A stretch of 64,000 bases of DNA from Mycobacterium sp. (GCF_004298145.1 NZ_SCRH01000040.1:41413-105412), one strand, 5' to 3'. Counted from the first letter of the stretch, positions 6,943-16,147 are shown. Numbers and translations: made by a program. Notes: generated from the letters alone by a model not told the origin.

Positions 6943-8526
6943 ATGACGTGCCGCGTGATCCGCGTCGCTGCTGCGGTGATCGCTCTTGGTGGTGCGGCGT
7001 GCGGCCCGGCGGTGCGCGACAAAGGGAGCGCGTCCGTGGACCCCGCAACTCTGGCCCGTTCCGGCACCGTTGATGAGCGTTACCAGTCCTACAACGTGGA
7101 AATGCTCGAGGTGACAGGCGGCTACTTCTGGAAGCCTTACGGCGCTGCCACCGCGCCGGTGTCCCCGCCGCCCTCGAATTCGGTTCCGGCGGGGATGGAT
7201 CCGAACATCTATCGGTACCGGCCGCCGCTTGAGTTGACCAATCCCCGGCTGCGGGCGCTGGCCGCCGCGCTCGGGCCGGCCTATGTCCGCGTCAGCGGCA
7301 CTTGGGCCAATACCACCTACTTCGCCGACACCGACCCGCCGCCCGTGACACCGCCTGCGGGCTTCAACGGTGTGCTGAGCCGCGGCGCATGGCAGGGCGT
7401 GGTTGATTTCTCGAAAGCCGTGGACGCGAACATCGTGTCCACGTTCGCCATCAGCCCGGGCACGCGGGACCCGAATGGGGTATGGACCCCTGAGGTGGCG
7501 CGCCGCTGGTTGGACTACACGCGCTCGATCGGTGGGAACATCTCGGCAGCCGAATTCATGAACGAGCCGACGATGGCTGCGATGGGCGGCGCGCCCCAAG
7601 GTTATGACGCCGCTGCCTACGGCCGCGACTTCAAGGCGTTCAAGGCATTCGCCGATCAGGCCGCGCCGCACATGACGATCCTGGGCCCCGGGTCGGTCGG
7701 TGAGACGCCTGGACCCTGGAGCATGACCTATGGAACCGCGGGCACCATCGCGACCTCGGACATGCTCGCCGCGGCCGGGCCAGGTACCGGCGCCTTCTCC
7801 TACCATCACTACGGCGCGGCGTCCCAACGCTGCGCCGGGCTGGGCATGCCGCAGACCACGGCCCAAGACGCCCTGTCCGAGGACTGGCTGGGACGCACCA
7901 GCCAGACCCGGGCTTTCTACGGCGGCCTGCGCGACACCTACCAACCCGGCAAGCCGCTGTGGGTAACCGAAGTCGCCGACGCCGCCTGTGGCGGAAACCA
8001 TTGGGCAGCAACATTTTTGGATAGCTTCCGCTATCTGGATCAACTCGGCAGATTGGCCAAAGAAGGTGTGCGGGTGGTGACCCACAACACCCTCGCGGCC
8101 AGCGACTACGGGCTGCTCGACGAGAACGACTTCACCCCCAAGCCGAACTATTGGGCGGCGCTGCTGTGGCACCGGTTGATGGGTCCGACCGTGCTGGACA
8201 CCGGCGTGCCGATCCAAGCGGGATTGCACCTCTATGCGCACTGCCTACCCGGATCACGCGGTGGCGTATCGCTGCTCGCCATCAACAACGATCGCAGCGC
8301 TGCCCGCACCCTGACACTGCCCACCGCCGCAGAGCGCTACACCCTCGACGCCGCGCCGTTGGACAACAAATCTGTACGTCTCAATGGCCAACCGCTTGCC
8401 CTCGGTCCCGACAACGCATTGCCGACGCTGGCCGGCGCGCCAACCCGGGCCGGCGAGTTGACCCTGACCCCCGCCACCATCACTTTCCTGACCATCCCGA
8501 CGGCGGCTAACCCTGCGTGCAGGTGA
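6943..8526 (+). CDS. GH79/heparanase-like glycoside hydrolase, putative lipoprotein
   Basis: A 527-aa exported protein. The N-terminus (MTCRVIRVAAAVIALGGAAC) is a signal peptide ending in Cys20, a weak lipobox. The body is a TIM-barrel hydrolase of the heparanase/beta-glucuronidase type. The acid/base is in EFMNEP (Glu208) and the likely nucleophile in WVTEVADAACGG (Glu343), with YHHYGAAS between. A beta-sandwich domain closes the protein (VSLLAINND to PATITFLTI). Family members cleave glucuronic-acid-containing glycans or glycoconjugates; the substrate here cannot be read from sequence. The ATG at 6943 is preferred over an upstream TTG at 6910 because the signal peptide begins there. It stands alone, 54 bases after the Gre-like gene. 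Confidence 0.82.
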   Translation: MTCRVIRVAAAVIALGGAACGPAVRDKGSASVDPATLARSGTVDERYQSYNVEMLEVTGGYFWKPYGAATAPVSPPPSNSVPAGMDPNIYRYRPPLELTNPRLRALAAALGPAYVRVSGTWANTTYFADTDPPPVTPPAGFNGVLSRGAWQGVVDFSKAVDANIVSTFAISPGTRDPNGVWTPEVARRWLDYTRSIGGNISAAEFMNEPTMAAMGGAPQGYDAAAYGRDFKAFKAFADQAAPHMTILGPGSVGETPGPWSMTYGTAGTIATSDMLAAAGPGTGAFSYHHYGAASQRCAGLGMPQTTAQDALSEDWLGRTSQTRAFYGGLRDTYQPGKPLWVTEVADAACGGNHWAATFLDSFRYLDQLGRLAKEGVRVVTHNTLAASDYGLLDENDFTPKPNYWAALLWHRLMGPTVLDTGVPIQAGLHLYAHCLPGSRGGVSLLAINNDRSAARTLTLPTAAERYTLDAAPLDNKSVRLNGQPLALGPDNALPTLAGAPTRAGELTLTPATITFLTIPTAANPACR

Positions 8527-8539
8527 CCCCGAACACGGG

Positions 8540-8797
8540 CTACTCCGCGGCCTTGGAGTCCCCGTCGATGGGAATCGTTTGTCCCGAAATGGATTTCGCG
8601 GCATCCGAGGCGAGGGCGGCCCGCGGTTGTGTTTGACCGGTCCAGTTGGGAAACAGCGATACGAACCTCGAGTGGGTGCGGGTTCGTTTGTCCTCATCGA
8701 CGTGGAGGGGCCCCGAATAGGCGATGTAGGACGTCGCCTCCTTCACGTAGTCCTCGGTGGTGCCGTCGAACCAGTCGCCGGAGGCGAAGGGGGCCGG
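8540..8797 (-). pseudogene. chimeric remnant: lipocalin-like domain fragment joined to SDR C-terminus
   Basis: The minus-strand frame reads PFASGDWFDGTTEDYVKEA, YIAYSGPLHVDEDK and SLFPNWTGQTQPR, which is typical of the lipocalin-like domain family. It then switches abruptly to LASDAAKSISGQTIPIDGD, the standard C-terminus of short-chain dehydrogenases. The lipocalin part is missing its N-terminal half (a TGA stands at 8798-8800) and its final strands, and the SDR part is only the last 25 residues. This is a deletion fusion of two former neighbours and not a working gene. The stretch 8801-8863 holds no further gene. Confidence 0.6.
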
Positions 8798-8863
8798 TCA
8801 GCCGTTGACAGCTCGTCGGCGCCAATCGCCCTCGCGGCGATATTCGTCGATCACCATGACTAT

Positions 8864-9754
8864 TCAAATGTTGGAGGCGTCGGCGGGAAAGTCCGGCGCG
8901 GGCTCCGGCGCCCCGGACCGGACAGAGGCCGCGCCGGCGCCAGCCAATCCCAGGGCGTAGGCGGTCATCGACATCGATCCGTACGTGTAGCCGTCAACCA
9001 GGATGTCGGGCTGGTCTGAGCCGACTCCGGCCAGTCCAGCGAAGTACAGCAACGGTATGAAATGGTCCGGTGTCGGGACGGCGACCCCATAAAAGCTGTG
9101 CCCCTCAAGCCGCGCGGCATCGGCGGGATTGGACAACATCAGCGCCTTGGCGTCCTCGTCGAACCGTTTGGCCCAGTCATAACCGTAGTCACGGAGGTCC
9201 CAGTCCATCGCGCGCAGATTGTGCACGACGTTGCCGCTGGCGATGACGAGCACGCCGCGCTCGCGCAAGGGGGCCAGCTTGGTGCCCAAGTCGAGGTGGT
9301 AGCCGAGCGGCTTGTCGGCGTTGATCGACAGCTGGACAACCGGAACAGACGCGTCCGGAAATGCGTGCATCAGCACCGACCACGCGCCGTGATCGATGCC
9401 CCAGCTGTCCAGATCCGCACCCACCCAGGTCGGCTGCACCAGCTCCCGGATTTCCTCGGCGAGGTCGGGCAAACCCGGTGCCGGGTACCGCACCTCGAAC
9501 AACTTCTGCGGGAACCCGTAAAAGTCGTGGATCGTGCGGGGCCGCGGCATCGCGGTGACAGCCGTCGCATTGATGTACCAATGCGCGCTTATCACCACAA
9601 TGGCGCGAGGGCGTTTTACGGCTTTCCCGAAGGCTTTCCAAGCCGATGTGTATCGGTTGACTTCGATCGCGTTCATCGGGCTGCCGTGTCCGATGAACGC
9701 CGCCGGCATCGGCTGAACTTGCCCGACGGCGGTCGACTCCGAATCCCCTGGCAT
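8864..9754 (-). CDS. class III extradiol dioxygenase, DODA/YgiD type
   Basis: A 296-aa zinc/iron ring-cleavage dioxygenase related to 4,5-DOPA extradiol dioxygenase. The family landmarks are FIGHGSPMNA (first metal histidine), VISAHWY (second), the segment WGIDHGAWSVL, and GNVVHNLR. The annotated start at 9754 gives 15 residues before the conserved MPAAFIGHGSP; an ATG at 9709 beginning exactly there is an equal candidate, since the purine stretch before 9754 lies too close to serve as a ribosome site. The gene is divergent from the Na+/H+ antiporter with only about 50 bases between, so the promoters probably overlap. The physiological substrate is unknown. Confidence 0.85.
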   Translation of the reverse strand: MPGDSESTAVGQVQPMPAAFIGHGSPMNAIEVNRYTSAWKAFGKAVKRPRAIVVISAHWYINATAVTAMPRPRTIHDFYGFPQKLFEVRYPAPGLPDLAEEIRELVQPTWVGADLDSWGIDHGAWSVLMHAFPDASVPVVQLSINADKPLGYHLDLGTKLAPLRERGVLVIASGNVVHNLRAMDWDLRDYGYDWAKRFDEDAKALMLSNPADAARLEGHSFYGVAVPTPDHFIPLLYFAGLAGVGSDQPDILVDGYTYGSMSMTAYALGLAGAGAASVRSGAPEPAPDFPADASNI

Positions 9755-9804
9755 TCCTCTTTACTACTCTTCGAAACGTCGGCCGCGGTTCCGTGTCGGG
9801 CAGA

Positions 9805-11508
9805 ATGGGGCCGATGGGGGCGCAGACGGCTTTGGCCTTGCTGCTCGCCGCCGTCGGCGTGATCGTGGTGGTGAATTGGATCAGCGAGCGCGTGGGACTG
9901 CCCAGCGCGGCGCTGCTCACTCTCGTCGGCATCGGTTATGCGCTACTACCGGGGCCGAACGTCGGCCTTCGCCCCGATGTGGTGATGGCCTGCATATTGC
10001 CGCCGCTGCTCTACGCCGCGGCACTCGAATCGTCGCTGGTCGGCATACGCCGCAATCTGCGCACGGTCATCAGCCTGTCGGTGGTTCTCGTTCTGGTGAC
10101 CGCGGCGTCGGTCGGCATCGCCTTCGCACTGCTCGTCGGCGGTGCGACGCTCGCGGTAGGCACAGTGCTCGGCGCGGCGGTAGCGCCCACGGACCCGGTG
10201 GCCGCGCTCGCCGTCGCACGCAAAGTCGGTCTACCGCTCAACATCGTCACGCTGATCGAGGGTGAAGGACTGCTGAACGACGCAACCGCGCTCACCACGC
10301 TATCGGTGGCCATCACGGTGGCGAGGGGCGCCGCATTCTCGGTGCCGTCGGCGATCCGCGCGTTCGTCGTAGCGGCCGTGGGTGGTCTGGTCGTGGGGCT
10401 GGCGTTCGCGATGTGCCGACGTGCACTGCGACGCTGGACACACGACGTGCTGACGAGCAATGCGATCTCCCTCGCCACGCCGTTCTTGACCTATCTGGCG
10501 GCCGAGAAGCTCTCCGCCTCCGGGGTATTGGCGGTCGTGGTGTGTGGCCTGATCGTTGGGCACGACTCGCCACGGTCGGAATCCGGCGCGAGCCGGTTAC
10601 AGACCCGAGCCGTCTGGCAACTGGTCAACTTCCTACTCGAAGGTCTCGTGTTCCTTCTGATCGGTCAGCAGTTGCCGGCCATCCTCGACGGCCTTGGCGG
10701 CTACCGGCTTTCGACGATCGTCGTGGCGGTCACCGTTACCACGGCGGTGGTGCTGCTGGTGCGACCCGTGTGGTTGATGCTCACCCAGTCTCTCCCCCGG
10801 CCATTGCACAGCCGACTCGGGAATGTCTCCGGCGCCGCGTCCGGCGGTGACACCGATACGGCGGTCGACCGTCGCCGGCGGGACCGCAATTCGGAGCGAC
10901 TCAGTGGCCGTGAGGTTTTCGTGCTGAGCTGGGCAGGCACTCGCGGCGTGGTGAGCCTCGCCGCAATTTTCACCGTGCCATTTACGGCCGACAACGGCAC
11001 ACCTTTTCCCTTCCGGGATCTGTTGCTGTTCTGCACCCTTGTGGTCGTGCTGGTGACGCTGATCGGGCAGGGAAGTACCTTCGGTCCGATGGTGCGCGCT
11101 CTGGGCGTCCACGCCAACGCCGTGGACGAAGTACGACTACGTAATCGGGCTCGCACGGCCGCCGTTCAAGCTGCACTCGACCGACTCGACGAGTTGGATC
11201 AACAGGGTCGTGATGACGTTGATCATCGGACAATCGATGGAGTACGAAAGCAGTTGACCGCCCGGCTCGAGCGATATCAACGTCGACTCGATCTCCTATC
11301 GGAGTCCGATGAGCTGCCCAGCTCCCCTGAGTACGAGTCCGCCGTCGGAATACGGCGAGCGACGATCGATGCGCAACGCGACGAACTTGTCCGCTGGCGT
11401 GATGCCGGCATGCTGCCCGACCAGAGCCTTCGCGTGCTCGAACGCGAACTCGACCATGAGGAGGGAACGCTGCCCAGGCGCACGCAGCGGCCCCGGCGTG
11501 GCCGCTGA
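9805..11508 (+). CDS. Na+/H+ antiporter, CPA1 family
   Basis: A 567-aa integral membrane protein. About twelve hydrophobic segments fill residues 5-430, with the transport-core motifs APTDPVAALAVA and EGEGLLNDATA and the late WAGTRGVVSLA. The last 140 residues are a charged cytoplasmic tail with coiled-coil character (AALDRLDELDQQGRDD to RVLERELDHEEG). It exchanges cytoplasmic Na+ for H+ and so helps pH and salt homeostasis. The start could be GTG 9793, ATG 9805 or ATG 9814; I use 9805. It is monocistronic between a divergent dioxygenase gene and a convergent amidohydrolase gene. Confidence 0.9.
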   Translation: MGPMGAQTALALLLAAVGVIVVVNWISERVGLPSAALLTLVGIGYALLPGPNVGLRPDVVMACILPPLLYAAALESSLVGIRRNLRTVISLSVVLVLVTAASVGIAFALLVGGATLAVGTVLGAAVAPTDPVAALAVARKVGLPLNIVTLIEGEGLLNDATALTTLSVAITVARGAAFSVPSAIRAFVVAAVGGLVVGLAFAMCRRALRRWTHDVLTSNAISLATPFLTYLAAEKLSASGVLAVVVCGLIVGHDSPRSESGASRLQTRAVWQLVNFLLEGLVFLLIGQQLPAILDGLGGYRLSTIVVAVTVTTAVVLLVRPVWLMLTQSLPRPLHSRLGNVSGAASGGDTDTAVDRRRRDRNSERLSGREVFVLSWAGTRGVVSLAAIFTVPFTADNGTPFPFRDLLLFCTLVVVLVTLIGQGSTFGPMVRALGVHANAVDEVRLRNRARTAAVQAALDRLDELDQQGRDDVDHRTIDGVRKQLTARLERYQRRLDLLSESDELPSSPEYESAVGIRRATIDAQRDELVRWRDAGMLPDQSLRVLERELDHEEGTLPRRTQRPRRGR

Positions 11509-11606
11509 AACCGGATCGAAACGGGGTAAGTGGTGAGCCACGTGCACGCCGCGGTTCGCGCCGGGTATCGGTGGCCGGCATACCCGCAGCGACAGCAGGC
11601 ATTCGG

Positions 11607-12860
11607 TTACGGCGCCAGCCAGGCCAGCGCGGCGACCGTCAGCGCCTGGGTGCCGGTGTCGAGGGTGGGCTGGATGACGGGGGCGAACCGCGGGGAATGG
11701 TTGACGGGAATGTCCTCGCTGGTCCGGCCCGCCGAGTCGGCCTTCCGATAGGTATCGGGGTCGATTCCGCCTATGCCCCAATAGCTGTAGGGGGCGTTGA
11801 GCGCGTCGGGGATGTCGCTGAAGTCCTCACTCGCGGTCTGCGGGGGAAGGTCGCATGCCCGGTCGCCGAAATAGTCGGCGAACGCGGCCCGCACCCGCGC
11901 GGTGACCGTGGGATCGTTGTCGGTCGGCGGAAAGTGGTCCACCAGCTCGAATTCGGGTTCCTTCGGGGATCCGGATGCCTGGCATTCGGCGGTGACGATG
12001 CGCCGGATCGCGTCGAGCATTCTGTTGCGGGTCTGGTCGTTGTAGGTGCGCAGGTTCAGTTCCAGCACCGCGCGGTCGCCGATCACATTGCTCTTGCTGC
12101 CCGCCTCGATCCTGCCGATCGTCAGCACCGCGGCATCGGTGGGTGCGACCTCGCGCGAGACGACGGTCTGTAACCGGATGACGATCATGGCGGCCAGCAC
12201 CACGGGATCGACGGTCGCCTGCGGCATCGAACCGTGTCCACCGCGGCCATGCACGGTGATCCGCATGCTGTCGGCGGTCGTCAGGACGGGTCCTGGTCGG
12301 GTGGCCACCCGACCCGCCGGGAACGGAAGGACATGCTGGGCCAGGGCGACGTCGACGTGGCCGACGATCTTCGCCAGGCCGTCGTCGACCATGCGTCTCG
12401 CGCCGTCTCCGACTTCCTCGGCGGGCTGGAACAGCGCGATCACGGTGCCGTGCCAACGCGCACGCGCCCCGGCGAGCAGCGAGGCGGCGCCGAGCAGACA
12501 GGTCACATGAACGTCGTGCCCGCAGGCGTGCATCACCGGCCGTTCGTTGCCGTCCGCATCGGTGGCGGTGACGGAGCTGGCGTACGAGAGGCCGGTGTCT
12601 TCGGCCACCGGCAGCGCGTCCATGTCGGCGCGCATCAGTACCGCTGGACCGTCGCCGTTGCGCAGGATCCCGACGACGCCGGTGCCGCCGATGCCCTCGT
12701 GTACGTCGTAGCCGGAGCCGCGCAGCCGGTGGGCCACCGCAGCCGCGGTGTTGTGTTCTTGGTGCGACAGTTCCGGATGCTGATGCAGGTTGCGGTAAAA
12801 GTCCTCCTGCCAGCCGCGGGCGTCGGCCAGGCCCGCGAGCACAGTCGAGTCACTGTTCAT
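11607..12860 (-). CDS. M20-family amidohydrolase (hippurate/N-acyl-amino-acid hydrolase type)
   Basis: A 417-aa zinc hydrolase. Motifs are LHQHPELSHQE, MRADMDALPV (first metal Asp and general region), MHACGHDVH (metal His/Asp), LFQPAEE (catalytic Glu and metal Glu), and the dimerisation lid insertion GRGGHGSMPQ. It cleaves an amide from an N-acyl amino acid or related compound; the M20D group includes AmiA/AmiB of mycobacteria. The ATG at 12860 is 4 bases after the upstream TRIC gene's stop, so the two form an operon. Confidence 0.9.
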   Translation of the reverse strand: MNSDSTVLAGLADARGWQEDFYRNLHQHPELSHQEHNTAAAVAHRLRGSGYDVHEGIGGTGVVGILRNGDGPAVLMRADMDALPVAEDTGLSYASSVTATDADGNERPVMHACGHDVHVTCLLGAASLLAGARARWHGTVIALFQPAEEVGDGARRMVDDGLAKIVGHVDVALAQHVLPFPAGRVATRPGPVLTTADSMRITVHGRGGHGSMPQATVDPVVLAAMIVIRLQTVVSREVAPTDAAVLTIGRIEAGSKSNVIGDRAVLELNLRTYNDQTRNRMLDAIRRIVTAECQASGSPKEPEFELVDHFPPTDNDPTVTARVRAAFADYFGDRACDLPPQTASEDFSDIPDALNAPYSYWGIGGIDPDTYRKADSAGRTSEDIPVNHSPRFAPVIQPTLDTGTQALTVAALAWLAP

Positions 12861-12864
12861 CGTT

Positions 12865-13521
12865 TCAGTCCTCCCTGTTGCGGTGACGCTTAGTGAAAAG
12901 TCTTGTGGGAGAACAGGTGTCGGCGGCGGGCAACATCCAACCGCGCCGCTGCGAGAGCCAGCACAACACCGTCCCGGTCAGCGCTCCCACCAATAGCCCC
13001 GGCGTCGGATGGTTGTGGTAGTTGAAGAGCACCAGCACGCCGCTGGCGACCAGTGCGCACGTGGCGTACAAGGTGTTGCCGCCGAAAATGCCCGGCACCC
13101 GCCGCATCACGATGTCGCGCGTCGCGCCGCCGCCCACCGCCGAGATCGTGCCCAGCAGCAGCGCCGCCAACCAGCCGAGCCCCACGGCCAGCGTCTTGTG
13201 CGCACCGGTCGCGGCCCAGCATCCCAGCGCGAGCGCATCGACGACCGGCCACAGCCAATTCCACACCCGGCCCTCGACGCGGAACACGAACGCGATCCCC
13301 GCTCCGGCCAGCGCGGTCAGCAGGTAGGCGTAGTCGGTGAGGGCGACGGGCGTACCGCGCTGCAGCAGGGTGTCGCGGATGATGCCGCCGCCCAGCCCCG
13401 ACAGCACCGCGAGCGCGGCGAAGCCGACGGGATCCAATTTGTCTTTGCGCGCGACCACACCGCCCAGCAGCGCGTTGCCGAACACACCGGTCAGGTCCAC
13501 CGCACGGAACAAGTCCGTCAT
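12865..13521 (-). CDS. TRIC/UPF0126-type cation channel membrane protein
   Basis: A 218-aa protein with seven hydrophobic helices in two related triplets plus one. The glycine-rich signatures LSGLGGGIIRDTLL and ISAVGGGATRDIVM mark the trimeric intracellular cation channel family. Family members conduct K+. The tail after WLSQRRGW is hydrophilic. The start is uncertain: ATG at 13521 (MTDLFRAVDLTGVF) fits the family N-terminus best, GTG at 13542 is an alternative, and neither has a clear Shine-Dalgarno sequence. Confidence 0.8.
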   Translation of the reverse strand: MTDLFRAVDLTGVFGNALLGGVVARKDKLDPVGFAALAVLSGLGGGIIRDTLLQRGTPVALTDYAYLLTALAGAGIAFVFRVEGRVWNWLWPVVDALALGCWAATGAHKTLAVGLGWLAALLLGTISAVGGGATRDIVMRRVPGIFGGNTLYATCALVASGVLVLFNYHNHPTPGLLVGALTGTVLCWLSQRRGWMLPAADTCSPTRLFTKRHRNRED

Positions 13522-13574
13522 CGTCAGTTCGGCGATCACCACACCGACCGGGTACCCATTCGGGGCCGCGCGCC

Positions 13575-14201
13575 TTAAGGCTGGCCGGGTTTGAGCCGTA
13601 CGAACAGCGCGTCGGCTTCGGTCAGCAAGCGCTCGCCGTCGGTCAACCGGCCCGACACGAAGATCTTGCGCCCGTCCACCCGGTCGACGCCCGCGTCGAA
13701 CCGCAGTTCCTTTTCCACCGGGACGATGTTGCGGTAGTCGATCTTGAGGTAGGCGGTGCGCTGGCGCGGGCTACCGGTGAGCACCGCGGCCGACAACCCG
13801 AGCACGGAGTCGAACAGCATCCCCAGGGCACCGCCGTGCACGGCGCCGTTGCGGCCGAGATGGAACCGGGCGAAGCGGGCCTCGCCGTGGATGCGGCCGT
13901 CGTCGCCTTTGTGGGCCGACATCGGGATCGTCAGGATGTTGCCGCGCATCGGCAGGTCCATCCGGCGCCCCGACGGGGACGCCCATTCGTCGGCGTCGAA
14001 CGGTGTCAGCAAACCCGACACCTTCTCCAGCAGGTCGGCGGCCTCGGTGATCACCTCGTCGGGGGCGTCGACGGCGCGGGCGTGATCCTGCAACGTGCGC
14101 ACGGCGTCGATGAACCTGCCGTAGTCGGGCCCACCCTTGACGGTGGGTTCGGGCGGGTTGAATCCCCCGCCGGGGTGTCGCTGATGTTCGGCCACCACCA
14201 C
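13575..14201 (-). CDS. PaaI-like hotdog thioesterase
   Basis: About 208 aa. The hotdog domain is C-terminal: GEARFARFHLGRNGAVHGG carries the typical H-x-G-x-x-HGG acyl-CoA-binding segment, followed by MLFDSVLGLSA and YLKIDYRNIVPV. The N-terminal 80 residues are a helical extension common in mycobacterial paralogues. It probably hydrolyses an acyl-CoA thioester. The start is one of three consecutive GTG codons at 14201, 14198 and 14195 just before AEHQRHPGGGFNPP; the open frame upstream is in antisense to the aldo/keto reductase and is not used. It lies 38 bases beyond that reductase's stop on the same strand. Confidence 0.8.
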   Translation of the reverse strand: MVVAEHQRHPGGGFNPPEPTVKGGPDYGRFIDAVRTLQDHARAVDAPDEVITEAADLLEKVSGLLTPFDADEWASPSGRRMDLPMRGNILTIPMSAHKGDDGRIHGEARFARFHLGRNGAVHGGALGMLFDSVLGLSAAVLTGSPRQRTAYLKIDYRNIVPVEKELRFDAGVDRVDGRKIFVSGRLTDGERLLTEADALFVRLKPGQP

Positions 14202-14239
14202 ACCGTATTGCCCGGCGGGCGCGCGCTTTCGCGTGGTGG

Positions 14240-15124
14240 CTAGCCGGTCTGCTGAGCCCCCGCGGCGGACAAGGTTTCGAACTCGTCGTCGGACAGGGTG
14301 ATCTCGGCGGCGGCGACGTTCTCCTCCAGGTGGGCCACCTTCGACGTCCCCGGAATCGGCAGCATCACCGGTGAACGCTTCAGCAACCAGGCCAGCGCCA
14401 GCTGCGACGGCGTCGCGTCGTGCTCGGCGGCGATGCGCGCCAGCGGGCCGTCGGGGGCGGCCAGCGGTCCGGCGGCCAGCGGGAACCACGGGATGAAGCC
14501 GATGCCCTGTTCGGTTACCGCGTCCAGCAGCGGCTCGGCGTCGCGGGCCGACAGGTTGTACATGTTCTGCACCGACACGATCTCGGTGATCTTTTGAGCC
14601 TCGGCCAGCTGGTCGACGTTGATCTCGGACAGGCCGATGTGGCGGATCTTGCCTTCGTTTTTCAGGGCGACCAGCTCGCCGACCTGATCCTGCAGCGGGA
14701 AGTGGTGGTCGATGCGGTGCAGCTGGAACAGGTCGATGGTGTCCACCCCCAGCCGGCGCAGGCTCAGCTCGCATTCCTGGCGCAGATAACTGGGATTGCC
14801 CAATGGAATCCAGATGTCCGGCCCGGTGCGCAGCAGCCCCGCTTTGGTCGCGATCACCAGGCCGTCATAGGGATGCAGCGCCTGGTGAATGATCTCCTCG
14901 GAGAAGTACGGGCCGTAGGAGTCCGCGGTGTCGATGAAGTTCACCCCGAGTTCGACGGCGCGTCGCAGCACCCGCACGCATTCGTCGCGGTCGTCGGGCG
15001 GGCCCCACACGCCCTTCGCGGTCAGGCGCATCGCTCCGAAGCCGAGGCGGTTGACGGTCAGATCTCCACCGAGGGTGAACGTTCCCGACGCCCCGGCAAC
15101 GGTTTTCGAGTCTTGTGTGGTCAC
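14240..15124 (-). CDS. aldo/keto reductase
   Basis: A 294-aa NADPH-dependent oxidoreductase with TIM-barrel fold. Catalytic-tetrad landmarks are NFIDTADSYGPY (Asp, Tyr), VIATKAGL (Lys) and LFQLHRID (His). The cofactor end reads MLPIPGTSKVAHLEEN. This branch of the family reduces small aldehydes and is common and undefined in actinobacteria. I favour GTG at 15124 (VTTQDSKTVAG); a longer form from 15172 would overlap the divergent promoter region. The divergent DUF1990 gene begins 57 bases away. Confidence 0.88.
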   Translation of the reverse strand: MTTQDSKTVAGASGTFTLGGDLTVNRLGFGAMRLTAKGVWGPPDDRDECVRVLRRAVELGVNFIDTADSYGPYFSEEIIHQALHPYDGLVIATKAGLLRTGPDIWIPLGNPSYLRQECELSLRRLGVDTIDLFQLHRIDHHFPLQDQVGELVALKNEGKIRHIGLSEINVDQLAEAQKITEIVSVQNMYNLSARDAEPLLDAVTEQGIGFIPWFPLAAGPLAAPDGPLARIAAEHDATPSQLALAWLLKRSPVMLPIPGTSKVAHLEENVAAAEITLSDDEFETLSAAGAQQTG

Positions 15125-15181
15125 TTCTCCGACCGTACTCGCCGAACGCCGCCGCGCATCGTGGCGTGGCAAGCTGAGCCC

Positions 15182-15682
15182 ATGGACCTAGCAGCGCTCG
15201 AGGAACTTCCCCTGACCTATCGGGAAGTGGGGGCGACGGCGTCCGGCGAGCTGCCCGCGGGGTACGACCATCAACATGCCGAGCGCCAAATCGGCACGGG
15301 GCGGCAGCGTTTCGAGCAGGCCGCTCACGCCGTCATGCGCTGGGGCATGCAGCGCGGCTCCGGGCTGCGCGTGCGGGCCAGCTCCGAGGTCGCCGTCGTC
15401 GACGCGGTGGTGGTGGTGCGGATGGGTTTTCTGCCGGCGCCGTGCCGCGTCGTGTACGTCGTCGACGAACCCGACATCCGTGGCTTCGGCTACGGCACCC
15501 TGCCCGGGCACCCGGAGTCCGGCGAGGAACGTTTCGTGGTGCGTCACGACCCGAGCACCTCCGCGGTATACGCGGAGGTGTCGGCGTTCTCCAGGCCCGC
15601 AACCTGGTGGAGCAAGGCCGGCGGGCCGCTGGTGCGGGTCACCCAGCGCGTCATCGCCAAGCGCTATCTGCGGGCGGTGTGA
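15182..15682 (+). CDS. DUF1990-family protein
   Basis: A 166-aa conserved protein. It shows the DUF1990 pattern: LPLTYREVGATASG near the start, then RQRFEQAAHAVMRWGMQRGSGL, VVYVVDEPDIRGFGYGTLPGHPESGEERF in the centre, and VSAFSRPATWW with VTQRVIAKRYLRA at the end. The fold is expected to be a lipid-binding-like barrel and the function is unknown. ATG at 15182 is the first plausible start. It converges with the DoxX gene, 9 bases between stops. Confidence 0.85.
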   Translation: MDLAALEELPLTYREVGATASGELPAGYDHQHAERQIGTGRQRFEQAAHAVMRWGMQRGSGLRVRASSEVAVVDAVVVVRMGFLPAPCRVVYVVDEPDIRGFGYGTLPGHPESGEERFVVRHDPSTSAVYAEVSAFSRPATWWSKAGGPLVRVTQRVIAKRYLRAV

Positions 15683-15691
15683 CGCACCCGG

Positions 15692-16147
15692 TTACCGCTC
15701 GGCGATGCTGCCTCCGATGCTGCCACTGTGCACGCCCTGCGCCAGCCGGGCCAGCGCGAGGGCACCGACCAACAAACCGAAGTCGCGCAGCGCGACGTCG
15801 TAGAAGCCGGGCCCGGTGACCAGGTCGATGATGATCCCGGCCAGCCAGGCCGCGACCACCCAGGCACCCAGCCGTGGGGCGACCGCCACCACAACCCCGG
15901 CCACGATCTCGATGGTGCCGACCAGGTACATGCACTGATCGGCCGTCCCGGGAACCAGGTCATTGATCCAGCCGGCCAGATACATGCTCCAGTGATGCGG
16001 GTGGGTCAGCAGGTTGAAGAACTTGTCCAGCCCGAACGCGATGGGCGCGATCGTGAAGACGGTGCGGAGCAGGAAATATGCCGAATAGGCCGGGTCCCGC
16101 AACTGCTCGGCGAGGCCGGGGGCCGCGCCGGCTTGCTTGGTGCTCAT
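15692..16147 (-). CDS. DoxX-family membrane protein
   Basis: A 151-aa protein with four hydrophobic helices. Key segments are AYFLLRTVFTIAPIAFGLDKFFNLLTH, CMYLVGTIEIVAGVVVAV, GAWVVAAWLAGIIIDLV and LRDFGLLVGALALARL. DoxX-like proteins act in membrane redox complexes; in M. tuberculosis a DoxX associates with SodA and SseA in thiol-oxidant defence. It is divergent from an iron-sulphur-type HTH regulator across 90 bases, so that regulator probably controls it. Confidence 0.85.
   Translation of the reverse strand: MSTKQAGAAPGLAEQLRDPAYSAYFLLRTVFTIAPIAFGLDKFFNLLTHPHHWSMYLAGWINDLVPGTADQCMYLVGTIEIVAGVVVAVAPRLGAWVVAAWLAGIIIDLVTGPGFYDVALRDFGLLVGALALARLAQGVHSGSIGGSIAER

Noticed and set aside
6676..8241. 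521-codon minus-strand frame opposite the GH79 gene
   Set aside because: Antisense shadow of a high-GC gene, with no recognisable domain; the plus-strand frame has a signal peptide and catalytic motifs.
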